Assembly: GCA_018713425.1 (NCBI GenBank)
Contig: DVOT01000058.1
Span: forward strand, 1 to 25,342
DNA from: Alectryocaccomicrobium faecavium
Lineage (GTDB): Bacteria; Bacillota; Clostridia; Christensenellales; Aristaeellaceae
Length of the DNA: 25,342 nucleotides
Reading direction: 5' to 3'
In this document: positions 6,544 through 14,275 of the stretch, one piece after another
How positions within the stretch are numbered: the stretch's first letter is position 1
Layout of the letters: every line of letters begins with the position of its first letter
Program-made: the position numbers and the translations under genes
The notes under the pieces: generated by a model
Told to the model about the DNA's origin: nothing
Seen by the model: only the letters and a program-made list of their open reading frames with translations
Database searches by the model: none

Positions 6544-8055
6544 ATGAATAGAACAAAAAGATACATGTACAATTCCGTCGCGGCGTTCACGGCGGAAATC
6601 GTCACCATGATTCTGGGCTTCGTCACGCCCAGAATCATTCTGGTGACGTATGGTTCGGAGCTCAACGGCCTTACTTCCTCCATTTTGCAATTTATGTCGT
6701 ATTTCAACTTGGTGGAGGCGGGATTTTCCAACGCGGCGGTGTACGCGCTGTACAGGCCCTTTGCGGATAAAGACGAAAAGGCCATCAGCGCCGTGGTGTC
6801 CGCGGCGCGCAGAATGTATCTGCGCGCCGGGGGAATTTTTTGCGCGCTCGTGGTGGGACTGGCCCTGATTTATCCGCTCTATATCGATGTGGATGGCCTT
6901 TCCAACTTGGATGTGGGGCTGTTGGTTCTGATCCTGGGCGTGAGCAACGTGCTCAATTTTTTCACGCTTTCCAAGCATCGCGCGGTGATCACGGCGGATA
7001 TGCGCGTGTACGTCATTTCGCTTTCGAACATTGCCTTTTCCCTGGCGAACACGCTGATCATCGTTTTTCTGGCGCAAAATGGCGTGGGCTTGGTGGAGCT
7101 GCGCTTCTGGGCGCTGGCCGCTGCCTTTTTGCGGGCGGGCATTCTCTCGCTCTATTGCCACAAGCGCTATGCCTTTATCGATGAAAAGGCGGAGCCGAAT
7201 TTTGCCGCGCTGAATAAGAGCAAAGACGCGCTCTTTCACGAAGTGCTCTATGCCCTCTATAAGGGCGCGCCCATCGCCTTGATCACCCTAATCCTGCGCG
7301 ATATGGCGGTGGTGAGCGTGTACAACGTGTATTCCATGGTGATCATGGGCATCGCGGGACTATTGGCCGTGTTTTCCAGCGGGCTCGCGCCCTCGTTTGG
7401 CAACGTGATCATGCTGGGCGAAATGGATACGTTGGGCCAGGCCTATGGGGAATTTGAATTTACGTATTATTCCATCATCACGGCGGTCTACACCGTGGCG
7501 ATGGTGATGATCATGCCCTTTGTGCGCATCTATACGCGCGGCGTGACGGACGCGGTGTACGATCTGCCGGTGGTGGGCCTTTTGTTCTGCGTGAACAGCC
7601 TGGCGCACAATTTTCGCATGCCGCAGATGATGCTCGTGTCGGCGGGCGGGCACTATCGGGAAACCCGCAGCCATTCGGTGATTCAGCTTACCATCAGCGT
7701 GGGTCTGGGCGCGCTCTTGATTCAGCCATTGGGCATTGCCGGCATATTGATCGGCAGCCTGTGCTCCAATCTGTATCGCGCCACCGCGCTCATCCGCTTT
7801 GTGCCCACGCAGTATTCGCAATTGCGTTCGCGCAGGAGCTTTTTGCGCATTTTGCGCGTGGCCGTCACGGTGCTGCTCGGTGTCCTGCCGTTTTGTTGGA
7901 TTCCTGTCGCGCCGGATGGCTATCTCTCCTGGGCGCTGTGCGCCCTGGGCGTGTGCGCGTACGCGGCGCTGCTTTCCTTGGCGTCCGCCGTGCTGTTCGA
8001 GCGCGCGGAGCTGAAAAACGTGCTCCGGCGCATCCGGCGGCTGCGAAGGGCGTAA
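6544..8055 (+). CDS. Polysaccharide/oligosaccharide flippase-like membrane protein (MOP superfamily)
   Basis: A 503-residue protein with about 12-14 hydrophobic helices and the Wzx/MurJ-like pattern: an N-terminal MNRTKRYMYNSVAAFTAEIVTMILGF, then TPRIILVTYGSELNGLTSSI and FNLVEAGFSNAAVYALYRPF. This is the usual start of clostridial polysaccharide biosynthesis flippases. Such proteins move lipid-linked saccharides across the cytoplasmic membrane. The C-terminus is strongly basic (VLRRIRRLRRA). CCGGAGA (about 6531-6537) lies six bases before the ATG. No glycosyltransferase genes are adjacent, so it is outside a recognisable capsule cluster and its substrate is unknown. The coding sequence contains a strong inverted repeat at 6601-6647. 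Confidence 0.85.
   Translation: MNRTKRYMYNSVAAFTAEIVTMILGFVTPRIILVTYGSELNGLTSSILQFMSYFNLVEAGFSNAAVYALYRPFADKDEKAISAVVSAARRMYLRAGGIFCALVVGLALIYPLYIDVDGLSNLDVGLLVLILGVSNVLNFFTLSKHRAVITADMRVYVISLSNIAFSLANTLIIVFLAQNGVGLVELRFWALAAAFLRAGILSLYCHKRYAFIDEKAEPNFAALNKSKDALFHEVLYALYKGAPIALITLILRDMAVVSVYNVYSMVIMGIAGLLAVFSSGLAPSFGNVIMLGEMDTLGQAYGEFEFTYYSIITAVYTVAMVMIMPFVRIYTRGVTDAVYDLPVVGLLFCVNSLAHNFRMPQMMLVSAGGHYRETRSHSVIQLTISVGLGALLIQPLGIAGILIGSLCSNLYRATALIRFVPTQYSQLRSRRSFLRILRVAVTVLLGVLPFCWIPVAPDGYLSWALCALGVCAYAALLSLASAVLFERAELKNVLRRIRRLRRA
6601..6647. repeat. Strong inverted repeat inside the flippase coding sequence
   Basis: The left arm 6601-6618 and right arm 6627-6647 match over 18 bases with a three-base bulge (GTCACCA + TGATTCTGGGC against its complement), around an eight-base loop. 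It covers codons 20-35, within the first membrane segment. Confidence 0.7.
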
Positions 8056-8063
8056 AATGTGAA

Positions 8064-8616
8064 AAAGGGGCTGTGAAAAAGCTTTTGTTGTTCTTTCATA
8101 GCCCTTAGAGCATTGACAAAGCCGATATTTTATTCGAAATTGCAAGATTTTATTTTTAAATAGCGCAATCTTGCGATTTTTTAAGTTTCTGCCCATCGGT
8201 CAGCTTTGCTGATAGCGTAGTAGAACGATCCCTCAGTCGGCTAACGCCGACAGCTCCCCTTACGCAGGGGAGCCTTTTGGAAAGTGCTACATCATAAGAA
8301 ATAGCGCCAACTAAATATATTTGTATAGAGAAATGGACATATAGCACGAATTATTGACTGAAACAGATAAAAACCTTTGGATGGTGTGCCTCCATGTGGC
8401 GCAGCAGTGCCCAAAAGGCTCCCCTTGGAATCAAGGGGGCGCACGAAGCGCGCGCGCTGTGCGCGAAGCAGCGCGAAGTAAGCCCAATGAAGCAGGGAGC
8501 ATCTCAAGCGAGTTTGCGAGCGCAGAGAGGCGACCATGCTGAATTGAGGAATGCTGGCAGCAAAGCTGACTGAGGGGTTGCGAAAGAACTTTTGCTGTTT
8601 TTTCACAGCCCCTTTT
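8064..8616. repeat. Dispersed intergenic repeat, copy B, with long terminal inverted repeats
   Basis: The whole gap between the flippase and araB is this element. Its ends, 8064-8098 and 8582-8616, are inverted copies that share AAAAGGGGCTGTGAAAAA and TTCTTTC. Inside lie a minus-oriented P module (CCCTCAGTCGG to AGCCTTTTGG, 8230-8280) and an AT-rich core. A plus-oriented P module follows (CCAAAAGGCTCCCC from 8411 to TGAGGGGTTG at 8580), interrupted by a segment similar to the one inside copies A and C. The GCTCCCC/GGGGAGC stem followed by CCTTTT (8252-8279) could act as a terminator for the flippase. No credible coding frame is present. Confidence 0.75.
8137..8182 (+). terminator. Rho-independent terminator after the flippase
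   Basis: AAATTGCAAGATT (8137-8149) pairs with AATCTTGCGATTT (8167-8179) with one wobble, and the stem ends in a run of six T. It lies within repeat B. A weaker GGGCTGTGAAA/TTTCATAGCCC hairpin precedes it at 8068-8104. Confidence 0.6.
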
Positions 8617-8634
8617 AAGCATACGGCTTATTTT

Positions 8635-10302
8635 TTATCCCAGACTCTCGCTCTGAATGTTGCGCAGGGCGCGCATGGGGCTATGCGCGTCGCGGCCAAA
8701 CTGGTCGTGCAGCGCGGCGTACAGGGCGTAGAGCTTTTGGTAGATGGCGGCGTCCCTGGGGTTGGGCCGGTAGACCGCGTCCAGCAAGCCGCCCATGGCG
8801 GAAGCGGCCTGCGCGATGGTATCGTAGCCGCCGCGCGCCGCGCCTGCCGCGACTGCGCCGAACATGGCGCTGCCCAACGCGCCGGCTTGCCGCGTGCGGG
8901 CCACGCGGATTTCCCGCCCCAGCACATCGGCATAGATTTGCAGCATGAGCGGGTTTTTGTGCGCGATGCCGCCGCAGGCAAAGACCGAGCGCACGGGCAC
9001 GCCCGCCTGTTCAAACGCTTCGACGATGGTGCGCGTGCCAAAGGCGGTGGCCTCCATCAGCGCGCGGTAGATTTCCTCGGGCTTGGTGCGCAGCGTCATG
9101 CCCAAGATCAGGCCCGTGAGATGCGCGTCCACCAGGATGGAGCGGTTGCCGTTCCACCAGTCCAGCGCGATCAGCCCGCTTTCGCCCGCCCGCAGCTTTG
9201 CCGCGCGCGCGGTGAGAAATTCGTGCGCGCTTTGCCCTTCTTCCTTTGCCTGGCGCGCGCATTCGGCGCCCAGGCAATGCTCCACAAACCAGCCCAATAG
9301 GTCTCCCACGCAACTTTGGCCGGCCTCGTAGGCCAAAAAGCCCGGGGCCGCGCCGCCTTCCACTGCGCCGCACATGCCGGGCACGGCGCGTTCCTCCTGG
9401 GCCAGCAGGATGTGGCAGGTGGAAGTGCCCATGATCATCATCAGTTCGCCCGCGCGGGGCGCACCCGCGACGGGAACGGATACGTGCGCGTCGATGTTCG
9501 CCGTGGCGACGGACGTGCCAGAGCGCAGGCCTAGCCACGCGGCGGCCTCGGGATGCACGCCGCCCACGCGTGCGCCCAGCGGCAATAGCGGCCCCGCCAG
9601 CTTCTCTTCGGCCACGGTGGAAAAGCGCGGCTGGAGCGCGGCCAGGTATTCCCGGGATGGATAGCCGTCCCGCGGATTCCACAGCGCCTTGTAGCCCGCG
9701 ATGCCCGCGCTGCGCGCTTCGCTATGCGTGATTTGGCTGACGATCCAGTCGCCCGCCTCCACAAAACGCGCCGCGCGTTCGTAGACCTCCGGCGCCTCTT
9801 CCAGCACCTGCAGCAGCTTGGGCAGCATCCATTCGCTGGAGATCCGGCCGCCGTAGCGCGCGAGGAATGGCTCTTTGCGCGCTTGCGCCAGCTCCGTCAT
9901 GCGGTCGGCCTGCGCCTGCGCGCCGTGGTGCTTCCAGAGCATGGCGTAGGCGTAGGGGTTGTTTTCGTATTCCGGCAAAAAGCACAGCGGCGTGCCGTCC
10001 GCCAAAACAGGCAGGCTCGTGCTCGCGGTGCAGTCGATGCCCAGGCCGATCACCTCCGCCGCGTTGACGCCCGCCTGCGCCAGCGCTTCCGGCACGACGC
10101 GCCGCAGGCATTCCAAATAGTCCCCGGGATGTTGCAACGCCCAGCCGTGCGGCAAAGGCGCGCCGTTTGGCAAGCGTTCCTGCAGAACGCCGTGGGGGTA
10201 TTCCATCACCGCGCCGCCCAGTTCCCGCCCGGTTTCTACGTCCACCACGAGCGCGCGCGCCGAAAGCGTGCCAAAATCCACGCCCATTGCGTACCGTCCC
10301 AT
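8635..10302 (-). CDS. araB: L-ribulokinase
   Basis: A 555-residue FGGY-family kinase that phosphorylates L-ribulose to L-ribulose 5-phosphate in arabinose catabolism. It follows Bacillus AraB closely along its full length: VDFGTLSARALVVDV at the N-terminus, WALQHPGDYLE, IGLGIDCTASTSLPV, LPEYENNPYAYAMLWKHH, RYGGRISSEWMLPK, NIDAHVSVP (Asp271, probable catalytic base), MGTSTCHILLA and ALDWWNGNRSILVDA. It is the last gene of the minus-strand operon; only four bases separate the YhhN-family stop from this ATG, and its AAAGGA ribosome binding site overlaps that gene's 3' end. No araA, araD or arabinose transporter is in the window, and arabinose control is not evident here. A second in-frame ATG lies five codons in. 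Confidence 0.95.
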   Translation of the reverse strand: MGRYAMGVDFGTLSARALVVDVETGRELGGAVMEYPHGVLQERLPNGAPLPHGWALQHPGDYLECLRRVVPEALAQAGVNAAEVIGLGIDCTASTSLPVLADGTPLCFLPEYENNPYAYAMLWKHHGAQAQADRMTELAQARKEPFLARYGGRISSEWMLPKLLQVLEEAPEVYERAARFVEAGDWIVSQITHSEARSAGIAGYKALWNPRDGYPSREYLAALQPRFSTVAEEKLAGPLLPLGARVGGVHPEAAAWLGLRSGTSVATANIDAHVSVPVAGAPRAGELMMIMGTSTCHILLAQEERAVPGMCGAVEGGAAPGFLAYEAGQSCVGDLLGWFVEHCLGAECARQAKEEGQSAHEFLTARAAKLRAGESGLIALDWWNGNRSILVDAHLTGLILGMTLRTKPEEIYRALMEATAFGTRTIVEAFEQAGVPVRSVFACGGIAHKNPLMLQIYADVLGREIRVARTRQAGALGSAMFGAVAAGAARGGYDTIAQAASAMGGLLDAVYRPNPRDAAIYQKLYALYAALHDQFGRDAHSPMRALRNIQSESLG

Positions 10303-10306
10303 TGGT

Positions 10307-10927
10307 TTACATTCCTTTCTCTACGACCGCGCTCAGCGCGAGCAAGATATGGCACAAGAAATACGTGGGCAAGATCCACAGCCCAGCAGCGCGGTTGCCC
10401 GCAAAATCGCTTTCCGCGATCAGCGTATCGGACAGCACGATGCAAAGCAGCCCCAGCGTGCGCGCCGCGCCCGGCGCGGCCAGGGAAAAGCCCAGCGAAG
10501 CCGCGGAAATCAGCATATAGAGCACGATGGCCAGGCGCATGCGCGCGTCGCTCACGCGCGGCAGAATGCGCCGTGCGAGGTACAGGCCATAACCGGCTGC
10601 CAGCAGCGCGAACGCGAGAAACGGCAGCGGCGCGAGCGAAGCGTCCAGGAGCACGTCCCACAAAAACAGCGCGTGCGCCGCGAAAAAGCCGCCGATGCCG
10701 CACAGGTACCAGCCCGTGCGCCCCGCCTTGTGCGCCATGAACCAATCTGCCGCCACGGATACGATCAATCCGAAAAAGAGCGGCGAAACCGCGCCGCGGA
10801 CTGCCAGCACAATCGCCGCGCAGCTCAGCGACACGATGGCGTTGAGCGCGAACCAGGGCCGAACGCAGCGCAGCGCCGCTGCGGCCAGCGGAATGGCCAG
10901 CAGCGCGGCATAGCCCCAGGCGCTCAT
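10307..10927 (-). CDS. YhhN/TMEM86-family membrane protein (lysoplasmalogenase-like)
   Basis: A 206-residue integral membrane protein with about seven or eight helices. The family features are an aspartate in a helix (SVAADWFM, Asp61), a GWYLCGIGGFFAAHALFLWD segment, and a second aspartate motif LSDTLIAESDF near residues 165-175. Characterised relatives hydrolyse the vinyl-ether bond of lysoplasmalogens; plasmalogens are known in anaerobic Clostridia, so the function is plausible but inferred. The ATG at 10927 overlaps the ywlE stop by four bases (ATGA), a sign of translational coupling. The frame extends upstream to 11137 but there only shadows ywlE. Confidence 0.8.
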   Translation of the reverse strand: MSAWGYAALLAIPLAAAALRCVRPWFALNAIVSLSCAAIVLAVRGAVSPLFFGLIVSVAADWFMAHKAGRTGWYLCGIGGFFAAHALFLWDVLLDASLAPLPFLAFALLAAGYGLYLARRILPRVSDARMRLAIVLYMLISAASLGFSLAAPGAARTLGLLCIVLSDTLIAESDFAGNRAAGLWILPTYFLCHILLALSAVVEKGM

Positions 10928-11382
10928 GCCTGGGGCGCGGCGGACTGCGCCTGTAGCCGGTCGGCAATGCGGTTGACCGCCCGGTCGATGTCCGCCGCCG
11001 CGCGGCGGTAGCTGGTGATGCCCAGGGAGAACGGATCGGAAACGCTGCCCGGCAGCATGGCGTATTCGGTGAGCAAATGCGCGTCCGCGTTGGGATACAT
11101 CCGCTTCACTTCCATCAGGTGCGTAGGCGTCATGCACAGCACCAGGCTACCCGGTTCGTACACGTCTTTGAAATCCTTGGCGCGGTGGTAGCGCAAATCC
11201 AGATGGTATTCGTCCATCACCTCGATGGCCTCGTACATGGCCGGCATGCCCGTCATGGCGAACACGCCCGCCGAAGTCACCTCATATCCGCTCATTTTGC
11301 GCGTGAGCAGCGCGTTGCGCATCAGCACTTCCGCCATGGGGCTGCGGCAGGTGTTGGCTGTGCAAACCATGATGATCTTCAA
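10924..11382 (-). CDS. ywlE: Low-molecular-weight protein phosphatase, YwlE-type (probable protein-arginine phosphatase)
   Basis: A 152-residue LMW phosphatase. The P-loop CTANTCRS gives Cys7, Thr11, Cys12 and Arg13, matching Bacillus YwlE numbering when the TTG at 11382 is the start, and SDPF supplies the general acid (Asp116). In YwlE, Thr11 favours phosphoarginine over phosphotyrosine, so arginine dephosphorylation is the better guess. The usual P-loop glycine is Ala9. I prefer the TTG because GAGGTG lies five bases upstream and MKIIMVCTANTCRS is the normal family start. A GTG three codons earlier (11391) is possible but has no spaced ribosome binding site. It follows ywlC, as in many Firmicutes. 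Confidence 0.9.
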   Translation of the reverse strand: MKIIMVCTANTCRSPMAEVLMRNALLTRKMSGYEVTSAGVFAMTGMPAMYEAIEVMDEYHLDLRYHRAKDFKDVYEPGSLVLCMTPTHLMEVKRMYPNADAHLLTEYAMLPGSVSDPFSLGITSYRRAAADIDRAVNRIADRLQAQSAAPQA

Positions 11383-11416
11383 AGCATCCACCTCTTTGCT
11401 GCTTTTTATAGGGAGA

Positions 11417-12421
11417 TTATTGGGCTTCCACCACGCGGAAGGCCGCCGCGCGCATCAGCCGGTTCATCACCGCCAAACCCACGCCTGTGGTGGGCACGTC
11501 CTCGGCATAGATGGTTTCCATGCCGTCCTCATCGAGCTGGCGCAGCGCCGCGAACAGCTCGCCCGGCGCGTTTTTCAGCCGGTACACGCGCCGCGCGCCG
11601 TAATCCGCCTGGGAAAAGGCGAGGATGGCCGCGCGTCCGTCCGCCGCGTCGTACAGGCGGGCGATTTCCTGCGCCGCGCGCGGGCCGGTGACGATGGTCA
11701 CTTCGCCCTTGGGCGCGTAGTGTTTGTATTTCATGCCCGGCGAGCGCGCTTGGCTACCCGCTTGCAACTGGTGCAGCACGCCTTCGTCCACATCCACGTC
11801 GCCCACGACGCCCTCCAGCATTTCCAGCGTGACGCCGCCGGGCCGCAAAATGCGCGGCCGCGCGCCCGTCACATCCACCACGGTGGATTCCAGGCCCACT
11901 TCGCAGGGGCCGCCGTCGAGAATGAGGGGAATTCTTCCCTCCATATCCTCCAGCACGTGCGCCGCCGTGGTGGGGCTGGGGCGGCCGGAACGGTTCGCGC
12001 TGGGCGCGGCGATGGGGGTTTGCGCGGCGGAAATCAGCGTGCGCGCCACGGGGTGCGAGGGCATGCGCACGGCTACGGTATCCAGCCCCGCCGTCACTTC
12101 GCGGGGCACGCGCGGGGATTTGGGAAAGATCAGCGTCATGGGCCCGGGCCAGAAGGCGCGCATGAGCGCGCGCGCGCAGGCGCAGGGCTCGCCCGCGATC
12201 AGGCCGGCAAGGCCGCTTTCCCCGGCGATGTGCGCGATCAGCGGGTTGTCCGCCGGCCGTCCCTTGGCCGCGAAAATGCGCGCGGCCGCCTCGCCGTTCA
12301 GTGCGTCCGCGCCCAGGCCGTATACGGTTTCCGTGGGGAAGGCCACCAATTCTCCCGCGCGCAGCAGCGTCGCCGCGCGGCGGATGCTGGCGTCGTCCGC
12401 CTGGCAAAGCTCCGTATGCAC
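11417..12421 (-). CDS. ywlC: L-threonylcarbamoyladenylate synthase (Sua5/YwlC type)
   Basis: A 334-residue two-domain enzyme that makes threonylcarbamoyl-AMP from threonine, bicarbonate and ATP for t6A37 modification of ANN-reading tRNAs. The N-terminal YrdC domain shows PTETVYGLGADA (29-40), KGRPADNPL (53-61) and SANRSG (141-146). The linker with MKYKHYAPKGEV leads into the C-terminal Sua5 domain, so this is the long form. The start is a GTG three bases after the prfA stop, with GAGG eight bases upstream inside the end of prfA. Confidence 0.96.
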   Translation of the reverse strand: MHTELCQADDASIRRAATLLRAGELVAFPTETVYGLGADALNGEAAARIFAAKGRPADNPLIAHIAGESGLAGLIAGEPCACARALMRAFWPGPMTLIFPKSPRVPREVTAGLDTVAVRMPSHPVARTLISAAQTPIAAPSANRSGRPSPTTAAHVLEDMEGRIPLILDGGPCEVGLESTVVDVTGARPRILRPGGVTLEMLEGVVGDVDVDEGVLHQLQAGSQARSPGMKYKHYAPKGEVTIVTGPRAAQEIARLYDAADGRAAILAFSQADYGARRVYRLKNAPGELFAALRQLDEDGMETIYAEDVPTTGVGLAVMNRLMRAAAFRVVEAQ

Positions 12422-12424
12422 GAT

Positions 12425-13513
12425 TTACGCCTCGCTCTCCATCCGCGCGGTCTGCTCGGCGAGCGTGAGCGCGGAAATGATTTCGTCCAAATCGCCATCC
12501 AGGATTTCCTGGATGCGGTAAAGCGTGAGGCCGATGCGGTGATCCGTCACCCGTCCCTGGGGGAAATTGTAGGTGCGGATGCGCTCGCTGCGGTCGCCGG
12601 TGCCCACTTGCAGGCGGCGGCGGTTGGCGTATTCGCTGTCGGCCTGCTCGCGCTTCAAATCGTATAGCCGCGCGCGCAACACGCGCATGGCCTTTTCGCG
12701 GTTTTGAATCTGCGAGCGCTGATCCTGGCTGGTGACGACGATGCCCGTGGGAATGTGCGTGATGCGCACGGCGCTGTCCGTGCGGTTGACGTGCTGGCCG
12801 CCCGCGCCGCTGGCGCGATAGGTGTCGATGCGCAAATCGTTGGGCTGGATTTCCGCTTCCACGTCCTCGGCTTCCGGCAGCACGGCCACCGTCGCCGTGG
12901 AGGTGTGGATGCGGCCGCCGGATTCCGTCACCGGCACGCGCTGCACGCGGTGTACGCCGCTTTCGTATTTCAGCTTGGCGAAAACGCCCTTGCCCTGCAC
13001 CAGCATCACGGCCTCTTTGATGCCGCCGATTTCGGTTTCGCCCTCGTCGGTCATTTCCACTTTCCAGCCGTGCTTTTCCGCGTAGTGCTGGTACATGCGC
13101 ACCAGCTCCGCGCCGAACAGCCCGGCTTCGTCGCCGCCCGCGCCCGCGCGCACCTCGATGATGGCGTTGCGGTTGTCATCCGGGTCCTTGGGCAGCAAAA
13201 GGATGCGCGCTTCCTGCGCCTTTTCTTCCATCTGCGGCTCCAAGGTTTCCAGCTCTTCCCGGGCCATTTCGGCCAGATCCGCGTCGTCCTGCGCCAGCAT
13301 TTCGCGCGCGCTCTCGATGTCCTCCCGCAGCTTGCGGAAACCGCGCGCGAATTCCGCGAGCTCCGCGATGTCGCTGTGCTCGCGCATCAGCTTTTGAAAG
13401 CGCGGCGCGTCGTTGATCACCTCGGGCAGGGTGATTTGCACGGAAAGCTCCTCATAGCGGGCTTCCACGGATTCCAACTGCCGGGCGATCCGTTCCAACA
13501 TTTTATCTTCCAT
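12425..13513 (-). CDS. prfA: Peptide chain release factor 1
   Basis: A 362-residue class I release factor. The GGQ hydrolysis motif is at 238-240 (GAGGQHVN). The codon-recognition tripeptide PVT (194-196, in RVQRVPVTESGGRIHTS) marks it as RF1, reading UAA and UAG, rather than RF2. The ATG at 13513 is taken as the start; AAAGGA lies somewhat far upstream, and a second ATG four codons in (13501), preceded by GGAAG, gives the more usual MLERIARQLE start. Its GGQ glutamine is the expected target of the PrmC encoded just upstream. Confidence 0.97.
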   Translation of the reverse strand: MEDKMLERIARQLESVEARYEELSVQITLPEVINDAPRFQKLMREHSDIAELAEFARGFRKLREDIESAREMLAQDDADLAEMAREELETLEPQMEEKAQEARILLLPKDPDDNRNAIIEVRAGAGGDEAGLFGAELVRMYQHYAEKHGWKVEMTDEGETEIGGIKEAVMLVQGKGVFAKLKYESGVHRVQRVPVTESGGRIHTSTATVAVLPEAEDVEAEIQPNDLRIDTYRASGAGGQHVNRTDSAVRITHIPTGIVVTSQDQRSQIQNREKAMRVLRARLYDLKREQADSEYANRRRLQVGTGDRSERIRTYNFPQGRVTDHRIGLTLYRIQEILDGDLDEIISALTLAEQTARMESEA

Positions 13514-13519
13514 ACTGGG

Positions 13520-14275
13520 TTAAATCCTTTCTATAGAAACCACTCGTTCTATGCCCGCCAGGTCGCGCGCGATTTCGCAGCGGCCTGGCAGCGCGGCGCG
13601 CAAAATTTGCGCCACGTCCCGCGCCTGCCCCGCGCCCACCTCGAAAAAGGCCGCCCGGCGCAAGCGAACCGGCAATTCGCGGGCGATGCGCCGGTAAAAA
13701 TCCAGCCCGTCCGCGCCGCCGCGCAGCGCGAGAGCCGGCTCGTAGCGCACTTCCCGCTGCAGGGAAAGCATATCCTCCGCCGTGAGATACGGCGGATTGC
13801 ACACGATCACGTCGAACGCGCCCTCCACCGCCGCGAATAGGTCGCCCCGCGCGAAGGAGACATTGAGCCCCGCGGCGTTTTCCCGGGCGACGCACAGTGC
13901 CTCTTCGCTGATGTCGCAGGCCACGACGCGCGCGTCTGGCCGCTGGGCGGCAATGGTCACGGCCAGCGCGCCGCTGCCCGTGCACAGGTCGAGCACGCGC
14001 GGCACGGGGAGCGCTTCCAGGTATTGGAGCGCCCGCTCGGCGAGGATCTCGGTATCTGGCCGGGGAATCAGCACGCGTTCATCCACCCGAAAGCGCCGGC
14101 CCATAAAAAAGGCGAAGCCCTCTACATATTGCAGCGGCTCGCCCGCTTCCCGGCGGCGCACCCACTCGGCCAGCGTGGCTTCGTCGGGCGCGTCGCCCAG
14201 CAACCAGCGCGCTTCCAGGCGCGCGTTGGGGATGTCAGCGCGGCGCAGGCGCGCCGCGATTTCTTCAAGCGTCAT
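13520..14275 (-). CDS. prmC: Release factor glutamine N5-methyltransferase
   Basis: A 251-residue SAM-dependent methylase that modifies the GGQ glutamine of release factors. Motif I VLDLCTGSGAL (94-104) binds SAM, NPPY (160-163) is the signature of amide-nitrogen methylation, and LIPRPDTEILAE (69-80) is the family-specific segment. The start is uncertain: MTLEEIAARLRRADIPNAR at 14275 matches the family N-terminus but lacks a clear ribosome binding site and overlaps the yqhQ end by 11 bases. An ATG at 14314 would add 13 mostly Pro/Ser residues and has GGAGG 12 bases upstream. The stop is six bases from the prfA ATG. Confidence 0.93.
   Translation of the reverse strand: MTLEEIAARLRRADIPNARLEARWLLGDAPDEATLAEWVRRREAGEPLQYVEGFAFFMGRRFRVDERVLIPRPDTEILAERALQYLEALPVPRVLDLCTGSGALAVTIAAQRPDARVVACDISEEALCVARENAAGLNVSFARGDLFAAVEGAFDVIVCNPPYLTAEDMLSLQREVRYEPALALRGGADGLDFYRRIARELPVRLRRAAFFEVGAGQARDVAQILRAALPGRCEIARDLAGIERVVSIERI

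Noticed and set aside
5190..6785. Long minus-strand open frame opposite the PLP enzyme
   Set aside because: It is rich in His, Arg and Ala with no family pattern and mirrors the codon bias of the real gene on the plus strand, as expected in GC-rich DNA.
8064..8616. Insertion sequence or CRISPR-like array in the flippase-araB gap
   Set aside because: No transposase frame is present and the repeated modules are not regularly spaced with unique spacers; the structure fits the dispersed repeat family.
11225..12667. Long plus-strand open frame opposite ywlC and the end of prfA
   Set aside because: Composition is dominated by His, Arg and Ala, it has no ribosome binding site, and it is fully explained by the well-supported minus-strand genes.
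13528..13539. TTTCTATAGAAA palindrome, also at 25266-25277
   Set aside because: Only two short copies in unrelated settings; this can easily be chance.
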